Shown here piece by piece: positions 1-6,409 of a DNA stretch of 8,700 nt; within the stretch, counting starts at the first letter, position 1, and every line of letters begins with the position of its first letter. The notes under the pieces are model-generated. The model worked only from the letters and a program-made list of their open reading frames with translations, ran no database searches and had not been told where the DNA came from. The stretch is from Tyzzerella sp963558545 (GTDB taxonomy: Bacteria; Bacillota; Clostridia; Lachnospirales; CAG-274): contig NZ_CAUWHO010000063.1 in the NCBI RefSeq assembly GCF_963558545.1, positions 1-8,700 of the forward strand, given 5' to 3'. Made by a program: the position numbers and the translations under genes.

Positions 1-182
1 TTAAGCCTTTAATTTGTATATTATTTAGTGGGATTATTTCTAAAAATTGTTATAATTTAATAAAATTATCATATGGTAATATTTTTAGTTTAATAATAGC
101 ATTAGCGATTTTATGTTTAATATACCTAATACTACTAATTTTAGTAGGAGCTTTAAATAAAAATGATTTAGGTTTATTTTAG
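1..182 (+). CDS. C-terminal end of a MurJ/SpoVB-type polysaccharide flippase (5' partial)
   Basis: An open frame enters from the left edge (first full codon at 3) and stops at TAG 180-182, giving 59 residues. They form one or two hydrophobic helices, including the stretch SLIIALAILCLIYLILLILV, followed by a short tail with GALNKNDLGLF. A last transmembrane helix followed by a G-L-x-x-x-D-L motif is typical of the C-terminus of MOP-superfamily flippases such as SpoVB and MurJ, which move lipid-linked wall precursors across the membrane. SpoVB is needed for spore cortex synthesis in Bacillus, which would suit the adjacent spoIVB-like gene. Too little is visible to separate SpoVB from other flippases or from an unrelated membrane protein. 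The next gene starts 104 bp downstream on the same strand, with no clear terminator between. Confidence 0.5.
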   Translation, partial: KPLICILFSGIISKNCYNLIKLSYGNIFSLIIALAILCLIYLILLILVGALNKNDLGLF

Positions 183-286
183 ATAATGTAATAGATTACT
201 ATTTAATTTCTGCATAACTACTTAAATATTTGGCAAGCATATTATTATAGATTATTAATTTATAATAAATGTAAGGAAGGTTGTAT

Positions 287-1546
287 ATGCAAAAGTTAAA
301 TAAAAAAAATATATATATATTAATTTTAATACTAATTAGCTTAATAGCTACTATACCTACTATAATAAAATTTATATTTTTCCCATCTAATATAAATCTT
401 TTAGTAGGAAATACGCATAAAATAAACTTTAACATACCAGCCGTTGCAACGTTAGTATCTAATGATGATAGTGTGTTAAATGTTAATAACAAACCTTTAG
501 AAGAAAATGAGAATATAAAATTAAATAAAGAAGTATATTTAAAATCTGATATAGAAGGCTCCATTAATATGCAAGTTTCATTAATGGGAATACCTGTTAA
601 AAATGTAACAGTATCTGTTTTACCAAATAGTAAGCTAATTCCTGGAGGAGATTCTGTTGGAGTTAGAATAAATACACAAGGAGTTATGGTACTAGGACTT
701 GGAACAGTTATAGGTCAGGATAGTAAGCAATATGAACCTTCAAAAGATATATTAAAACCTGGGGATATGATATTAAAAGTAAATAATATAGATATAGATA
801 GTAAACAAACTTTAATACAATGTATAGAAAATAATGATAAATTAAATATAGAAATAAAAAGAAATAATGTAATACAAAATGTTAATATAGAGTGTATAAA
901 GGGAGAAGATAATAAAAACAAAATAGGAATATGGGTTAGGGATAGTACACAGGGTATAGGAACATTAACATATATAAATCCAGAAACAAAATCTTTCGGG
1001 TCTTTAGGTCACGGAGTAGTGGATATAGATACAAAAGAAATAATGGAAGTAAAAGATGGAAAGGTTATGAAATCTAATATTATAGATATAAAAAAAGGTG
1101 AAAAAGGTTCACCAGGGGAACTTGTAGGAGATATAAGAAAAAATGAAGCTGTAGGTATAATAACTAATAATACAAACGTGGGTATATATGGAAAAATAAC
1201 AGATGAGAGTTTTATAATAAATAGAGAAGCTATACCGATAGGATTTAAAGATAGTGTAGAAATAGGAAAAGCTCATATACTTTGCAATATAAATGGAAAT
1301 AATATAGACAAATATGAAATAGAAATAGAAAGTATAAATAAATACAACATAGATAATTCTAAATCTATGGTGTTAAAAATAACAGATGAAAAACTTTTAC
1401 AAAAAACAAATGGTATTATACAAGGTATGAGTGGTAGTCCTATAATTCAAAATGGTAAAATAGTAGGAGCAGTAACTCATGTATTTGTAAATGAGCCATC
1501 AAAAGGGTATGGAATATTTATAGAGAATATGTTAAATAATGATTAA
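287..1546 (+). CDS. spoIVB: SpoIVB-family serine peptidase (sporulation signalling protease)
   Basis: This 419-residue protein matches the usual SpoIVB length of about 425. I chose ATG 287 because AAGGAAGG (273-280) lies 6 bp before it; an in-frame TTG at 281 would touch that site. An N-terminal membrane anchor (about residues 8-33) is followed by a PDZ domain (about 115-205, with LKPGDMILKVNN) and a C-terminal S55 peptidase domain. The likely catalytic residues are His242 in SLGHGVVD, Asp367 in KITDE and Ser382 in GMSGSP; the Asp-Ser spacing of 15 equals that of Bacillus SpoIVB. In the known pathway SpoIVB is made in the forespore, crosses into the intermembrane space and cleaves SpoIVFA, which triggers pro-sigmaK processing. 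Many clostridia keep spoIVB without that full pathway, so the substrate here is uncertain. Downstream there is a structured RNA and phage genes instead of spo0A, so this could be a paralogue. Confidence 0.93.
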   Translation: MQKLNKKNIYILILILISLIATIPTIIKFIFFPSNINLLVGNTHKINFNIPAVATLVSNDDSVLNVNNKPLEENENIKLNKEVYLKSDIEGSINMQVSLMGIPVKNVTVSVLPNSKLIPGGDSVGVRINTQGVMVLGLGTVIGQDSKQYEPSKDILKPGDMILKVNNIDIDSKQTLIQCIENNDKLNIEIKRNNVIQNVNIECIKGEDNKNKIGIWVRDSTQGIGTLTYINPETKSFGSLGHGVVDIDTKEIMEVKDGKVMKSNIIDIKKGEKGSPGELVGDIRKNEAVGIITNNTNVGIYGKITDESFIINREAIPIGFKDSVEIGKAHILCNINGNNIDKYEIEIESINKYNIDNSKSMVLKITDEKLLQKTNGIIQGMSGSPIIQNGKIVGAVTHVFVNEPSKGYGIFIENMLNND

Positions 1547-1549
1547 AAT

Positions 1550-1576
1550 AAAAGGTATAGTATACTATACCTTTTT
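1550..1576 (+). terminator. Intrinsic terminator after the spoIVB-like gene
   Basis: A perfect 26-bp palindrome (AAAAGGTATAGTA and its complement, centred between 1562 and 1563) begins 4 bp after the stop codon and runs into TTTTTATATTTTT. The A-tract and T-tract on the two sides would let it work in both directions. Confidence 0.85.
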
Positions 1577-1584
1577 ATATTTTT

Positions 1585-1890
1585 GTACGACGAATAGGCT
1601 GTATATCTGCCACTAGCTATATTGGTGGTAGGAAAACTCTTATAGCAAAATAAAAACCTCCTATGATAAAATAAAGTTGGTCTGGCAAATAATCAAAATG
1701 TGATAAAAGAATATATAGACCCATTTATAGGTAGCCAGAATAAGTAGAATAAAAAATATATACACTTTAGTGGCAGACAAGTAATATTCGTAATTTTAAT
1801 ACTATTTAGTGAATTTTTAGAGGCTTATAACAAGAGAAAATTTCCTTATATGTTGAGCAAACCACCTGTAAAACAGGTGGTTTTGATTTT
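1585..1890 (+). ncRNA. Unassigned structured non-coding RNA with nested long-range helices
   Basis: No credible ORF occupies this stretch, but it holds nested complementary segments. P1 pairs ACGAATA 1590-1596 with TATTCGT 1785-1791. P2 pairs CTGCCACTA 1607-1615 with TAGTGGCAG 1768-1776 (9 perfect pairs). Inside P2 are GCTATA 1616-1621 with TATAGC 1641-1646, TCTGGC 1681-1686 with GCCAGA 1734-1739, and a small ATCA/TGAT hairpin at 1692-1704. TAGGA 1629-1633, in the loop of the first inner hairpin, can pair with TCCTA 1659-1663 as a pseudoknot. A strong terminator ends the unit at about 1890. The G/C-containing helices stand out in AT-rich sequence. It lies between the spoIVB terminator and the phage operon. 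The promoter is not clear; TATATT 1576-1581 could be a -10 box. The class is not recognised with certainty. The clostridial raiA motif (about 200 nt, multi-stem) is the first I would test; 6S RNA fits less well because there is no single long rod. Confidence 0.65.
1859..1890 (+). terminator. Strong intrinsic terminator ending the structured RNA
   Basis: AAACCACCTG 1859-1868 pairs perfectly with CAGGTGGTTT 1874-1883 around the loop TAAAA, followed by TTTTGATTTT. With ten pairs, half of them G-C, it is one of the strongest hairpins in the window. No coding sequence lies just upstream, so it must end a non-coding transcript. Confidence 0.9.
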
Positions 1891-2167
1891 CTAGGGTATA
1901 AATTTTATATGTACAATAATATTACTGTGCGTTTTAATATCATTATTATAATTTATTTTGATGATAAACTATGTTTACCTAAGTATGATATTGCTGGACT
2001 AATTAAAAGGATTTAAGATATTAAAATTCTTAAATTAGGGTTTGATTACATATTTAGGTATATAATTTTTACAAATTTAAAGATTTTTACTTTTGCATAG
2101 TTATCACATTATACTTGGAAAAATGTAAGAGAAAGTGAAAAAATAAATAATAAGATGGAGGTAAAAT
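1891..2167. other. Intergenic stretch between the structured RNA and the phage operon; no gene seen
   Basis: I see no coding region here. It is very AT-rich. It contains an inverted repeat, ATTTAAGA 2011-2018 with TCTTAAAT 2028-2035, which could be an operator but is all A/T except for one G-C pair and may be chance. A candidate promoter (2086-2115) and the ribosome binding site GGAGG (2157-2161) of the next gene lie at its right end. Confidence 0.6.
2086..2115 (+). promoter_or_regulatory. Candidate sigma-A-type promoter for the phage-derived operon
   Basis: TTTACT (2086-2091) resembles a -35 box and TATACT (2110-2115) a -10 box, with an 18-bp spacer, about 45 bp before the start of the first operon gene. 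The -35 match is weak and AT-rich DNA gives such matches by chance. It is supported mainly by position: the operon follows a strong terminator and needs its own promoter. Confidence 0.35.
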
Positions 2168-3067
2168 ATGGAAGATAACAAATTTACAAACAAAAGCAAT
2201 ATAGAATATCCTTTAGAAGAAGATTTTGTAGATATAAAAGTGTTAAACAATAACACAAGGCTATTAGATACAAAGAAAGCAAATATATCTGATTTAGAAG
2301 ATGTAGCAAGAGAAAGCACACCTATGGCTATTGAAAATGCTATAAAAAATATAAGTAATGATGTATCTCAAAATTTACAAAATGTAGCAAAAGAAAGTGA
2401 GCCAAACATAATAGAAAGCAAAATAATAGAGCTAGAAAATAGATTAAACTCATTTATTGAAAAAGATAAAATAAAAAATTGGTATACATTACCTAATTTA
2501 AAGAAAGAGTTTAAAAGGGTGCAAAGAGATGAAGTTTTGCTAGAGGTAAATGGAAAAGGACATTTAATAATGGCAGTTTTTTATGATTTAGCACATAAAA
2601 CATATGCACCTAAAGACAATTCTCAATCTTATAAAGTAGAGATAGATGATAGGGTTATTTTTGATATAAAGATAGATTTTAGCACACTACCTTATAGTAC
2701 TAATGTATATTCACAGATAGGGATAGTAAATACAAATGTTACACCAACTTTTGATAATAGAACTAACAATAGTTTTTCTATACCTTTTTATCCTATACTA
2801 TCTGGATTTACTGATGAAATAGAAGATAGAGCCTACTTAGAACCTAATTCACAAAGCCTTATATCATTAGATGGTAAAAATAGGAGACTAAATACTGATA
2901 GTGGTCAATTAAATCAATCAGGTCATAACTGGCATATTTTTGTTCCTGCGCAAGCTAACGTTGATTATCCTATAAAGTTTTTAAATAAACTTAAAATATC
3001 AACATATGAAACTACATATAGTACAGGTTTTGTAAACAGTTTTATTTTATATAACTTAGATAATTAG
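2168..3067 (+). CDS. Phage tail-fibre-like protein
   Basis: This 299-residue protein starts at ATG 2168, with GGAGG (2157-2161) 6 bp upstream. The N-terminus has the layout of clostridial phage tail-fibre proteins: a short segment ending LNNNTRLLDTKKANISDLE, then polar helical or coiled-coil sequence to about residue 105. A short motif is repeated there, VARESTPMAIENAI and VAKESEPNIIESKI. From about residue 115 to the end the sequence turns beta-rich with aromatic residues, as expected of a compact receptor-binding or oligomer-forming head. There is no signal peptide, membrane segment or catalytic motif. It is first in a tight operon with baseplate and lysis genes, which supports a role in binding the target-cell surface. 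I cannot name a family for the C-terminal domain; 'tail fibre' rests on the N-terminal pattern and the neighbours. Confidence 0.6.
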   Translation: MEDNKFTNKSNIEYPLEEDFVDIKVLNNNTRLLDTKKANISDLEDVARESTPMAIENAIKNISNDVSQNLQNVAKESEPNIIESKIIELENRLNSFIEKDKIKNWYTLPNLKKEFKRVQRDEVLLEVNGKGHLIMAVFYDLAHKTYAPKDNSQSYKVEIDDRVIFDIKIDFSTLPYSTNVYSQIGIVNTNVTPTFDNRTNNSFSIPFYPILSGFTDEIEDRAYLEPNSQSLISLDGKNRRLNTDSGQLNQSGHNWHIFVPAQANVDYPIKFLNKLKISTYETTYSTGFVNSFILYNLDN

Positions 3068-3076
3068 GAGGTAGGT

Positions 3077-3289
3077 ATGAATTTATTAAGAGAATATGAA
3101 GAAAATGGATACAAAATAGAAGAATACGATAATGGAACAACTGTAAAAAAGCCAATAAGCCAAAAAATAGAAGAAATAGTTGAAAAAAAGATATCAAAAC
3201 AAGAAATAAGTAATGCACAAATTTTAAACAAATTAGATTATATAGAGTGTTTAGCCGAGCTAAATTCAATGAAAGGTGGTAATTTATAA
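3077..3289 (+). CDS. Small phage protein of unknown function (70 aa)
   Basis: The start at ATG 3077 is supported by GGAGG (3067-3071), which overlaps the stop codon of the gene before. The protein is short, charged and mostly helical. It has a central Lys/Glu-rich segment (KIEEIVEKKISKQE) and ends in LNKLDYIECLAELNSMKG. Small proteins with a closing 'LDYI..L.EL' helix are common just before the XkdX-like gene in Firmicute phage and PBSX-like clusters, where they sit between baseplate and fibre genes. Its stop overlaps the start of the next gene (TAATG), so the two are probably translationally coupled. No domain with a known activity is visible; a small structural or assembly role is an inference from position. 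Confidence 0.6.
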   Translation: MNLLREYEENGYKIEEYDNGTTVKKPISQKIEEIVEKKISKQEISNAQILNKLDYIECLAELNSMKGGNL

Positions 3290-3432
3290 TGAGTACATAT
3301 GAAAGCACAAAAATACTAATACAAAGTGGTAATTATGAAAAAGAAAGTATGTTAAAAAAACTAGATATATTTTTAAATCTTGACAGAATAAGAATAGAAC
3401 AGTATGAAGAACTTGTAAAGATGATAGGATAA
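3289..3432 (+). CDS. XkdX-like small phage protein (47 aa)
   Basis: ATG 3289-3291 overlaps the stop of the previous gene by one base, and the frame runs to TAA 3430-3432. The 47 residues are helical, with the pattern 'LIQSGNYEKESMLKKLDIFLNLDRIRIEQYEELVKM'-type spacing: a short N-terminal helix, then a hydrophobic helix, an R-I-x-x-E-Q-Y-E-E-L motif and a terminal G. XkdX-family proteins of PBSX and related phages are about 50 residues long and end in a comparable I-T-x-E-Q-Y-x-E-I-x-G. Their biochemical role is not established; they sit between baseplate or fibre genes and the lysis cassette, as here. The assignment is by size, motif and position, so moderate only. Confidence 0.6.
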   Translation: MSTYESTKILIQSGNYEKESMLKKLDIFLNLDRIRIEQYEELVKMIG

Positions 3433-3459
3433 AATATTAGTTTTTATGGAGGTGTTTTA

Positions 3460-4638
3460 TTGAGAATTTTAAAAAATGGTATTGGACTAATGATAGTTAC
3501 ATTACAACAATATTCGGTTGATACTGATGTTTTAACATTTAAGTTTGAAAAGCCTTTAGGTTTTGAGATAGAAAATAGTTTAGTGCAGATTATATATGAA
3601 ACTGACAAGTTGGATAATATTAAAAATAATAACATAACTATTGAAGAAATAGATAATAGGATAGTTATTAATTGGAGGGTTAAAGAAAGTATCACTTTAA
3701 CAAAAGGGGATAAAAAAGCTCAAATAGTTATAAAAAATAATGATAGGGTATATTTATCTAAAGTTTTTATTATTAAAGTTTTAGAAAGTTTAAATATTGA
3801 TAATCAAATAGTTGAGACTAATTTATCTTATCTTGAATATTGGGAAAGTCGCATAACAGAGCTATCAGAAAAGGTTGAAGAGTTTAAGGGGTTAGATTTG
3901 AACCAATTTGTAACAGAAAAAGAGTTGGAAATAGGCCTTGATTTAAAAGCAGATAAAACGGCAATTATAGGCTTAGCAACTAAAGAAGAGATTAAACTAA
4001 AGGCTAATGTTAGTGATATTTACAATAAAACTGAAATTGACCAAAAATTAGAAGATATTGAAAATATAGATATTGACCTTTCTAATTATTATAACAAGCA
4101 ACAAATAGATGAAAAGTTAGGTAATAAAGCTAATCTAGATAGTGTCTATACAAAAGAAAATACTTATAATAAAACAGAAGTTGACAATAAAATAAAATCT
4201 ATATCGAAACCAAGCATTACTTCAGGTAATGGGATTAGTATTGATAATAATACCATAAGTGCAAAGGTAGACAATAAAACAATAGGGTTTAACAAAAAAG
4301 GCGAGCTTGAGGCAAAGCTAACAACTAGTGGTAATTATGATGGTAATGTAAACATTAAACAATATATTATTAAAGATGTTACAAGTGGTGTTTTATATAC
4401 TATTGAAGATGAGGGACTTCCTATTACTCATAAAGTTATCCCTAGTGTTTTTGTTTTAGAAAGCAGTGAGCAAAGAAAAACAACTATGACAGATTTTAAT
4501 TTAAATATTGAAAATATAGAAAGTGAAAATGGGATTAAAATACAAAATAATTATACATTAAATATTGCTAATGGAGAAACACCTATAATAAATAAATCGG
4601 AGTTTACTAATATATTAAGTTTGAAAGGGGGAAGATAA
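3460..4638 (+). CDS. BppU-type baseplate upper protein / fibre with tail-fibre repeats
   Basis: This is a 392-residue protein. The start is TTG 3460, chosen because GGAGGTG (3448-3454) lies 5 bp upstream. Residues 1 to about 115 form a beta-rich domain that looks like the BppU N-terminal domain of Gram-positive phage baseplates, which anchors receptor-binding proteins. Residues 125-142 are helical. From about 150 to 250 there are short fibre repeats: YNKTEIDQKL (188-197), YNKQQIDEKL (211-220) and YNKTEVDNKI (236-245), with degenerate copies such as LATKEEIKLKAN. These repeats are typical of phage tail-fibre shafts, which trimerise. Residues 251-392 are a beta-rich C-terminal region of unknown fold. 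The protein probably links the baseplate to a receptor-binding tip. Its stop codon directly abuts the ATG of the next gene. The BppU call rests on pattern and context, not a profile search. Confidence 0.65.
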   Translation: MRILKNGIGLMIVTLQQYSVDTDVLTFKFEKPLGFEIENSLVQIIYETDKLDNIKNNNITIEEIDNRIVINWRVKESITLTKGDKKAQIVIKNNDRVYLSKVFIIKVLESLNIDNQIVETNLSYLEYWESRITELSEKVEEFKGLDLNQFVTEKELEIGLDLKADKTAIIGLATKEEIKLKANVSDIYNKTEIDQKLEDIENIDIDLSNYYNKQQIDEKLGNKANLDSVYTKENTYNKTEVDNKIKSISKPSITSGNGISIDNNTISAKVDNKTIGFNKKGELEAKLTTSGNYDGNVNIKQYIIKDVTSGVLYTIEDEGLPITHKVIPSVFVLESSEQRKTTMTDFNLNIENIESENGIKIQNNYTLNIANGETPIINKSEFTNILSLKGGR

Positions 4639-6147
4639 ATGATATATTATTATGTAAATTCAACAAGTGGTATAGATAGCGAAACATCAGGAAGTCAAGA
4701 AACCCCATTTAAAACATTAGAATATTGTATTACTCAAATACATACTAGAAATATAATGCAGTTAAACCTTGAAGATGAAGAAGAAGTGTTATTTATGCTA
4801 AATAGTAATATTGAGGTATTAGATAATGACGCCCAAAAACAACGAGAGGAACACCTTGCTAAAGCAATTAGTAGAGCATATACAGATGATGTAACTGTTT
4901 ATTTAGATAAAGGTAATTATGAATTGACTTCATCTAACATATATAACGGTGCTAGTGATAAAGCATTAATAGTAGAAGGACAAGGGAAAGATACTATTAT
5001 TAAAAATAGTTTTACTGGAAATAATTCTTATTTTGGTACACTAGGATTTATAGTAGAGTTTAGGAAATTTATTTGGGACAATAGTGGAGTAAGTAATTCT
5101 ACTGTAAATAATTTTTTATTTAATAATAATGTTGCATTTGAAAATATATTATTTACTAATATACAAGATGATGGGTATGCTTGGGTTGGAGGAGGATATG
5201 GTTATTGGACAATAAAGAATTGTGTAAAAAATAACTTCAGTACAAGTTTTTTAAGAGATGATGCAAGTGGAAATCAGTCTAGTATCGCAGGAAGTTATGG
5301 TTATTTTACATTAGGATATGCTAACCCTCAACATACTATACACGAAAATAATAAAATAATTACAGAACAATCTACACCTTTGCAATTAGATGAAGATTAT
5401 AGCATTACTGACCCTAGTGTTGACACATCTAAAGTAGGGTTATATGCAGGAACATATGCTTGGACAAAGCCTTTATGTTTAATTAAAATAGATAATAAAT
5501 ATTATTCAATTAATCAAGAATTTTATAATAATGATACACAAAACTTTAATGAAGTTGGTAGTAAAGATTTTGAAAAGAGTTTTGATATTGCTTTATTAAC
5601 AAAACAAGTTACATATAATGATAATACTTTTATTCCCCTAGAAAAGTTTGATAATTTTAGTATTGTATTTCAAGATAATAATATAAAAAAATTAAATATA
5701 AATGGGTATAAAATAGAAAACAAAACTGTTATTACTAACCCTATTGATACTAGAATGGTTGAGTATTTTAACAGTATAAAAATAAATGGGAATAATGTTA
5801 AATGTTTATTAAAATTTGGAGATGAAGAACAGTATTATAGTTATAACTTTGATAAAAATGCACTTGAAAATGGAGAGATAGATAATATAGCAACTATTGG
5901 TATTGATATATCAAAAATAGAAAGCATAAATTTTAATAAAATAAAAAAAGAATTAGAATTTACTAGTATAACTTTTGCTTTTTATATTCAACAAGATAGT
6001 ATAGTTAACAATGTTGTTATTGATTATTTAGAAGTTGGAGAATTTAGCCAAAAAGATAGCTATTATACAAACTTAAAAGTAGGTTATAAAAGAATAACAA
6101 TACAGCCTAGTTTTAGTGCTAGCTTAGTAAAAATAAATGTTTTATAA
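4639..6147 (+). CDS. Pectate-lyase-fold (beta-helix) phage tail or adhesin protein
   Basis: This 502-residue protein starts at ATG 4639, immediately after the previous stop, with AGGGGGAAG just upstream. It opens with IYYYVNSTSGID and PFKTLEYCI (about residues 2-31), the classic entry to right-handed beta-helix proteins. An atypical acidic helical segment follows (about 33-80), then VTVYLDKGNYEL and ALIVEGQGKDTIIKN, and Asn-rich short strands with NNVAFENILFTNI as expected of helix rungs. Residues from about 370 (DTRMVEYFNSIKINGN) to the end form a separate beta-sandwich-like module with KCLLKFGDEEQYYSY, resembling C-terminal modules of clostridial phage fibres. Beta-helix tail proteins bind or cut surface polysaccharides; I cannot identify catalytic residues, so enzyme activity is unproven. 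There is no signal peptide, which fits a virion or lysis-released protein rather than a secreted lyase. Confidence 0.65.
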   Translation: MIYYYVNSTSGIDSETSGSQETPFKTLEYCITQIHTRNIMQLNLEDEEEVLFMLNSNIEVLDNDAQKQREEHLAKAISRAYTDDVTVYLDKGNYELTSSNIYNGASDKALIVEGQGKDTIIKNSFTGNNSYFGTLGFIVEFRKFIWDNSGVSNSTVNNFLFNNNVAFENILFTNIQDDGYAWVGGGYGYWTIKNCVKNNFSTSFLRDDASGNQSSIAGSYGYFTLGYANPQHTIHENNKIITEQSTPLQLDEDYSITDPSVDTSKVGLYAGTYAWTKPLCLIKIDNKYYSINQEFYNNDTQNFNEVGSKDFEKSFDIALLTKQVTYNDNTFIPLEKFDNFSIVFQDNNIKKLNINGYKIENKTVITNPIDTRMVEYFNSIKINGNNVKCLLKFGDEEQYYSYNFDKNALENGEIDNIATIGIDISKIESINFNKIKKELEFTSITFAFYIQQDSIVNNVVIDYLEVGEFSQKDSYYTNLKVGYKRITIQPSFSASLVKINVL

Positions 6148-6160
6148 TGGAGGGATATTT

Positions 6161-6400
6161 ATGAAAAAAATTAACTGGGAAGAAAGATTTAAAAACCCTA
6201 TATTTTGGGTAAATACAGCTCTTGCAATAGCTACACCTATATTTGCTTATTTTGGCATAAAAGGGAGCGATTTAACAACTTGGGGTAGTTTATTTAATGT
6301 GATTTTAGATGCTATTAAAAACCCTTATGTTGTAGGTCTTGTTTTAGTTAGTTTGTGGAATAACATTATTAATCCTATTACAAAAGGTATTACAGACTAG
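6161..6400 (+). CDS. Phage holin, phiLC3-type
   Basis: This 79-residue protein starts at ATG 6161, 6 bp after GGAGGG (6149-6154); a longer in-frame start at 6137 would overlap the gene before and lacks a good site. It begins KKINWEERFKNPIFW, has two hydrophobic segments (about 13-36 and 55-71), and ends NPITKGITD. An N-terminal N-W-x-x-R-x-x-N-x-x-F-W and a closing N-P-x-T-K-G-x-x-D are the hallmarks of the phiLC3 holin family. Such holins collect in the cytoplasmic membrane and open it at a set time so that the endolysin reaches the wall. The endolysin gene starts 10 bp downstream, making a standard holin-lysin pair. The full length and intact motifs suggest it is functional. Confidence 0.88.
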   Translation: MKKINWEERFKNPIFWVNTALAIATPIFAYFGIKGSDLTTWGSLFNVILDAIKNPYVVGLVLVSLWNNIINPITKGITD

Positions 6401-6409
6401 GGGGTACAT

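Noticed and set aside
211..244. Possible sigma-G promoter: TGCATA (211-216) and CATATTA (238-244) before the spoIVB-like gene
   Set aside because: Both boxes resemble sigma-G elements but the 21-bp spacer is too long for the usual 17-18 bp, so I do not annotate it.
199..921. Open frames on the minus strand (199-564 and 715-921)
   Set aside because: They lie opposite the spoIVB-like gene, which has intact catalytic motifs; hydrophobic Leu/Phe/Ile-rich translations are the expected antisense of Lys/Asn/Glu-rich AT-rich coding DNA.
1811..1860. Additional hairpins between P1 of the structured RNA and its terminator (for example AACA with TGTT)
   Set aside because: The matches are 3-4 bp with bulges, which is no more than chance in this composition.
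2068..2096. TTTACA (2068-2073) as the -35 of a TcdR/BotR-type sigma factor promoter
   Set aside because: No matching -10 element is found at the right distance, and AT-rich DNA gives TTTACA by chance.
2104..3695. Minus-strand frames at 2104-2319, 3042-3308 and 3444-3695
   Set aside because: They are antisense to, or overlap the starts of, well supported plus-strand genes, and their translations have the low-complexity hydrophobic character of shadows.
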